Below, in pieces: positions 62,553 to 64,000 of a DNA stretch of 64,000 nt. The stretch is from Cyclina sinensis. Taxonomy: Eukaryota; Mollusca; Bivalvia; Venerida; Veneridae. The position numbers and the translations under genes were made by a program. The notes under the pieces were generated by a model that was not told the DNA's origin, ran no database searches, and was given only the letters and a program-made list of their open reading frames with translations. The stretch lies in the NCBI GenBank assembly GCA_012932295.1, contig JAAONU010000008.1:35702949-35766948 (forward strand), in the 5' to 3' direction. Numbering within the stretch: the first letter of the stretch is position 1; the number at the start of each line of letters is the position of its first letter.

Positions 62553-64000
62553 AAACAAGAGAGCCATGATGGCCCTGGATCACTCACCCGAGTACTAAGC
62601 AAACGTAAAAAAAAAACAGTATTACATTTTCTAACTGAAGATTTGTGAGTGCCTGCAAACCAAATATCTAAAATATTAGTCAATAAATAAAGGCTCTATG
62701 ACAGAAAGTAGAAAAATATATTATAAGCTGGGGTGATCTTGACCTTGACCCAGTTACCTCAAACCCCACCTTAGGCTAGAGGTCCATGCAAGGATCCTAC
62801 ATACCAAATTTCAAAGATATTAGTCTATAGATGAAGTCTTTATAAGGTAAAGTTGATAAATCTATTTTCAGCCTCTGTGACCTTAACCCCAATTTAATGA
62901 AAAAGGTTCAGGTGTCTTTATACGAAATATTTAAAATATCAATCGATAAATATAGGCTCTATGACAAAAAGTAGAAAAATCTATTTTAGCCTAAGTGACC
63001 TTGACTTTGTGACCTAAAACACATACCTAAGGGTAGAGATTCTTGCATTTTACCTACATATCAAATATCTTAGATACCAGTTGATAAATGAAGAGTGCAA
63101 AAACCTATTTTTAGCCTTTGTGACCTTGACCTTTATCTAAGTGAATGGCAGAGATTCATACATGGTTCCTTTATACCAAATATCTAAGATATCAGTCAAT
63201 AAATTAAGGCTCTATGATAATAATTCGAAGTCTATTTTAAGCTGCGGGCAGGTCCAATTTTGACCTAGGGGCAAAGATTTGAACAAAGTTGGCAGATGTC
63301 TACCAGGTCATGTAATACATCAAATATCTTAACATAAGGCATTGTGGATACTGAAGGGGAAACTTTTTTGCCATGCAAGTCTTTACAAAAATCAAGTGAC
63401 ACCTGGGACTGGGTCAATTTTGACCACAAGAGTATCATTTGAACAAATGTTGTAGAGGAATTCTAGATGATGATCCATGCAGAACATCGAAGCACTAAGC
63501 CTTCTGGTTTCATAGAAGAAGATTTCCCTATATAAGCCTTTATTAAATCAAGTGACCCCTGGGGAGGAGCCATTTATGACCCCAGGGGCATAATCTTTGT
63601 AGAGAATCTCTAGGTGAACCCATATGCCAAATATCAAATCCCAAAGCATAGTAGTTTCAGACAAGAAGATTTCTGAAGTTTTTCCTATGTATGCCTCTAC
63701 ATAAACAACTGACCCCTGGGAAAGGGTCAATTTTGACTCCGGTCAATTATCTGAACAATCTTGGTAGCGGTCTACTAGACAATACTTTGTGCAAAATTTT
63801 AGGGCCTGGCTTGTGGTTTCATGAAGAAGATTCCTTAAGATTTTCCTACACATTTCTATGTAAAACATGTGACCCTTAGGGCATGGCCAATTTTAACACC
63901 AGGGATATAATTTGAATAAATTTGGTAGAGCACCTCTAGATAATTCACCACGCAAAATATCTAAGCTCTAGGTCTTGTGCTTTCAGACAAGCCATTTTTT
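62553..64000 (+). repeat. Composite repeat, family D into C, running off the window
   Basis: The head AACAAGAGAGCCATGATGGC then GATCACTCACCCGAGTAC. Units with AATAAAGGCTCTATGACAGA and GTGATCTTGACCTTGACCC follow to about 63240, then family C units with TTTCAGACAAGAAGATTTCT. Confidence 0.8.

Overview
This is a stretch of animal nuclear DNA: AT-rich, intron-rich, full of interspersed repeats, with no operon-like layout. Repeat families with GACCTTGACC cores, GACGGACGGAC tracts and heads reading AGGGCCATGATGGCCCT suggest a bivalve mollusc, probably a heterodont clam. That assignment rests on repeat style and gene homology, not on a database search.

One gene fills the window, entirely on the minus strand. 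It is a TRANK1-like gene (TPR and ankyrin repeat-containing protein 1). Its 5' end lies beyond base 64,000 and its 3' end beyond base 1. I could follow 35 exons (about 7.8 kb of coding sequence) by homology, GT/AG splice sites and reading-phase agreement. Order from right to left: ankyrin exons (60.9-58.9 kb), a TPR block (56.5-55.4 kb), more ankyrin-like exons (54.9-47.2 kb), a second TPR block (43.1-36.2 kb), a long ankyrin block (35.7-21.0 kb), a very acidic linker in one 1.6 kb exon (19.5-21.1 kb), then a UvrD/SF1-type helicase domain (19.3-1.2 kb) with motifs I, II, III, IV, V and VI all recognisable, and the start of the C-terminal TPR-like region (0.8-0.7 kb).

Phases agree at every junction but two, and both failures are net +1 shifts inside otherwise well-conserved exons (near 20,080 and 17,445). 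The last exon carries an in-frame TGA at 714-716. The copy is therefore either a recently disabled paralogue or the assembly has a few base errors.

The most unusual feature is in the introns. At five exons (ends 55389, 42549, 23818, 17373, 7937) a tandem array abuts the exon, and each repeat unit contains a copy of that exon's own 5' splice junction. Arrays run from two extra junctions to more than fifty units. At 7937-8203 the duplicated junctions lie inside the open reading frame and add 17-residue repeats with an optional donor in each. I know of no description of a gene whose minisatellites are repeatedly seeded by its splice donors.

The remaining introns hold a Tc1/mariner copy inside an 18-bp minisatellite (10707-12037), two MITEs with TA target sites (15565-16151 and 18413-19103), a tRNA-derived SINE (47785-48069), a transposon endonuclease fragment (about 52.7-53.2 kb), a 2.5-kb 25-bp minisatellite, and many composite repeats with inverted ends. 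Almost all of these composite repeats lie in the same orientation, antisense to the gene.
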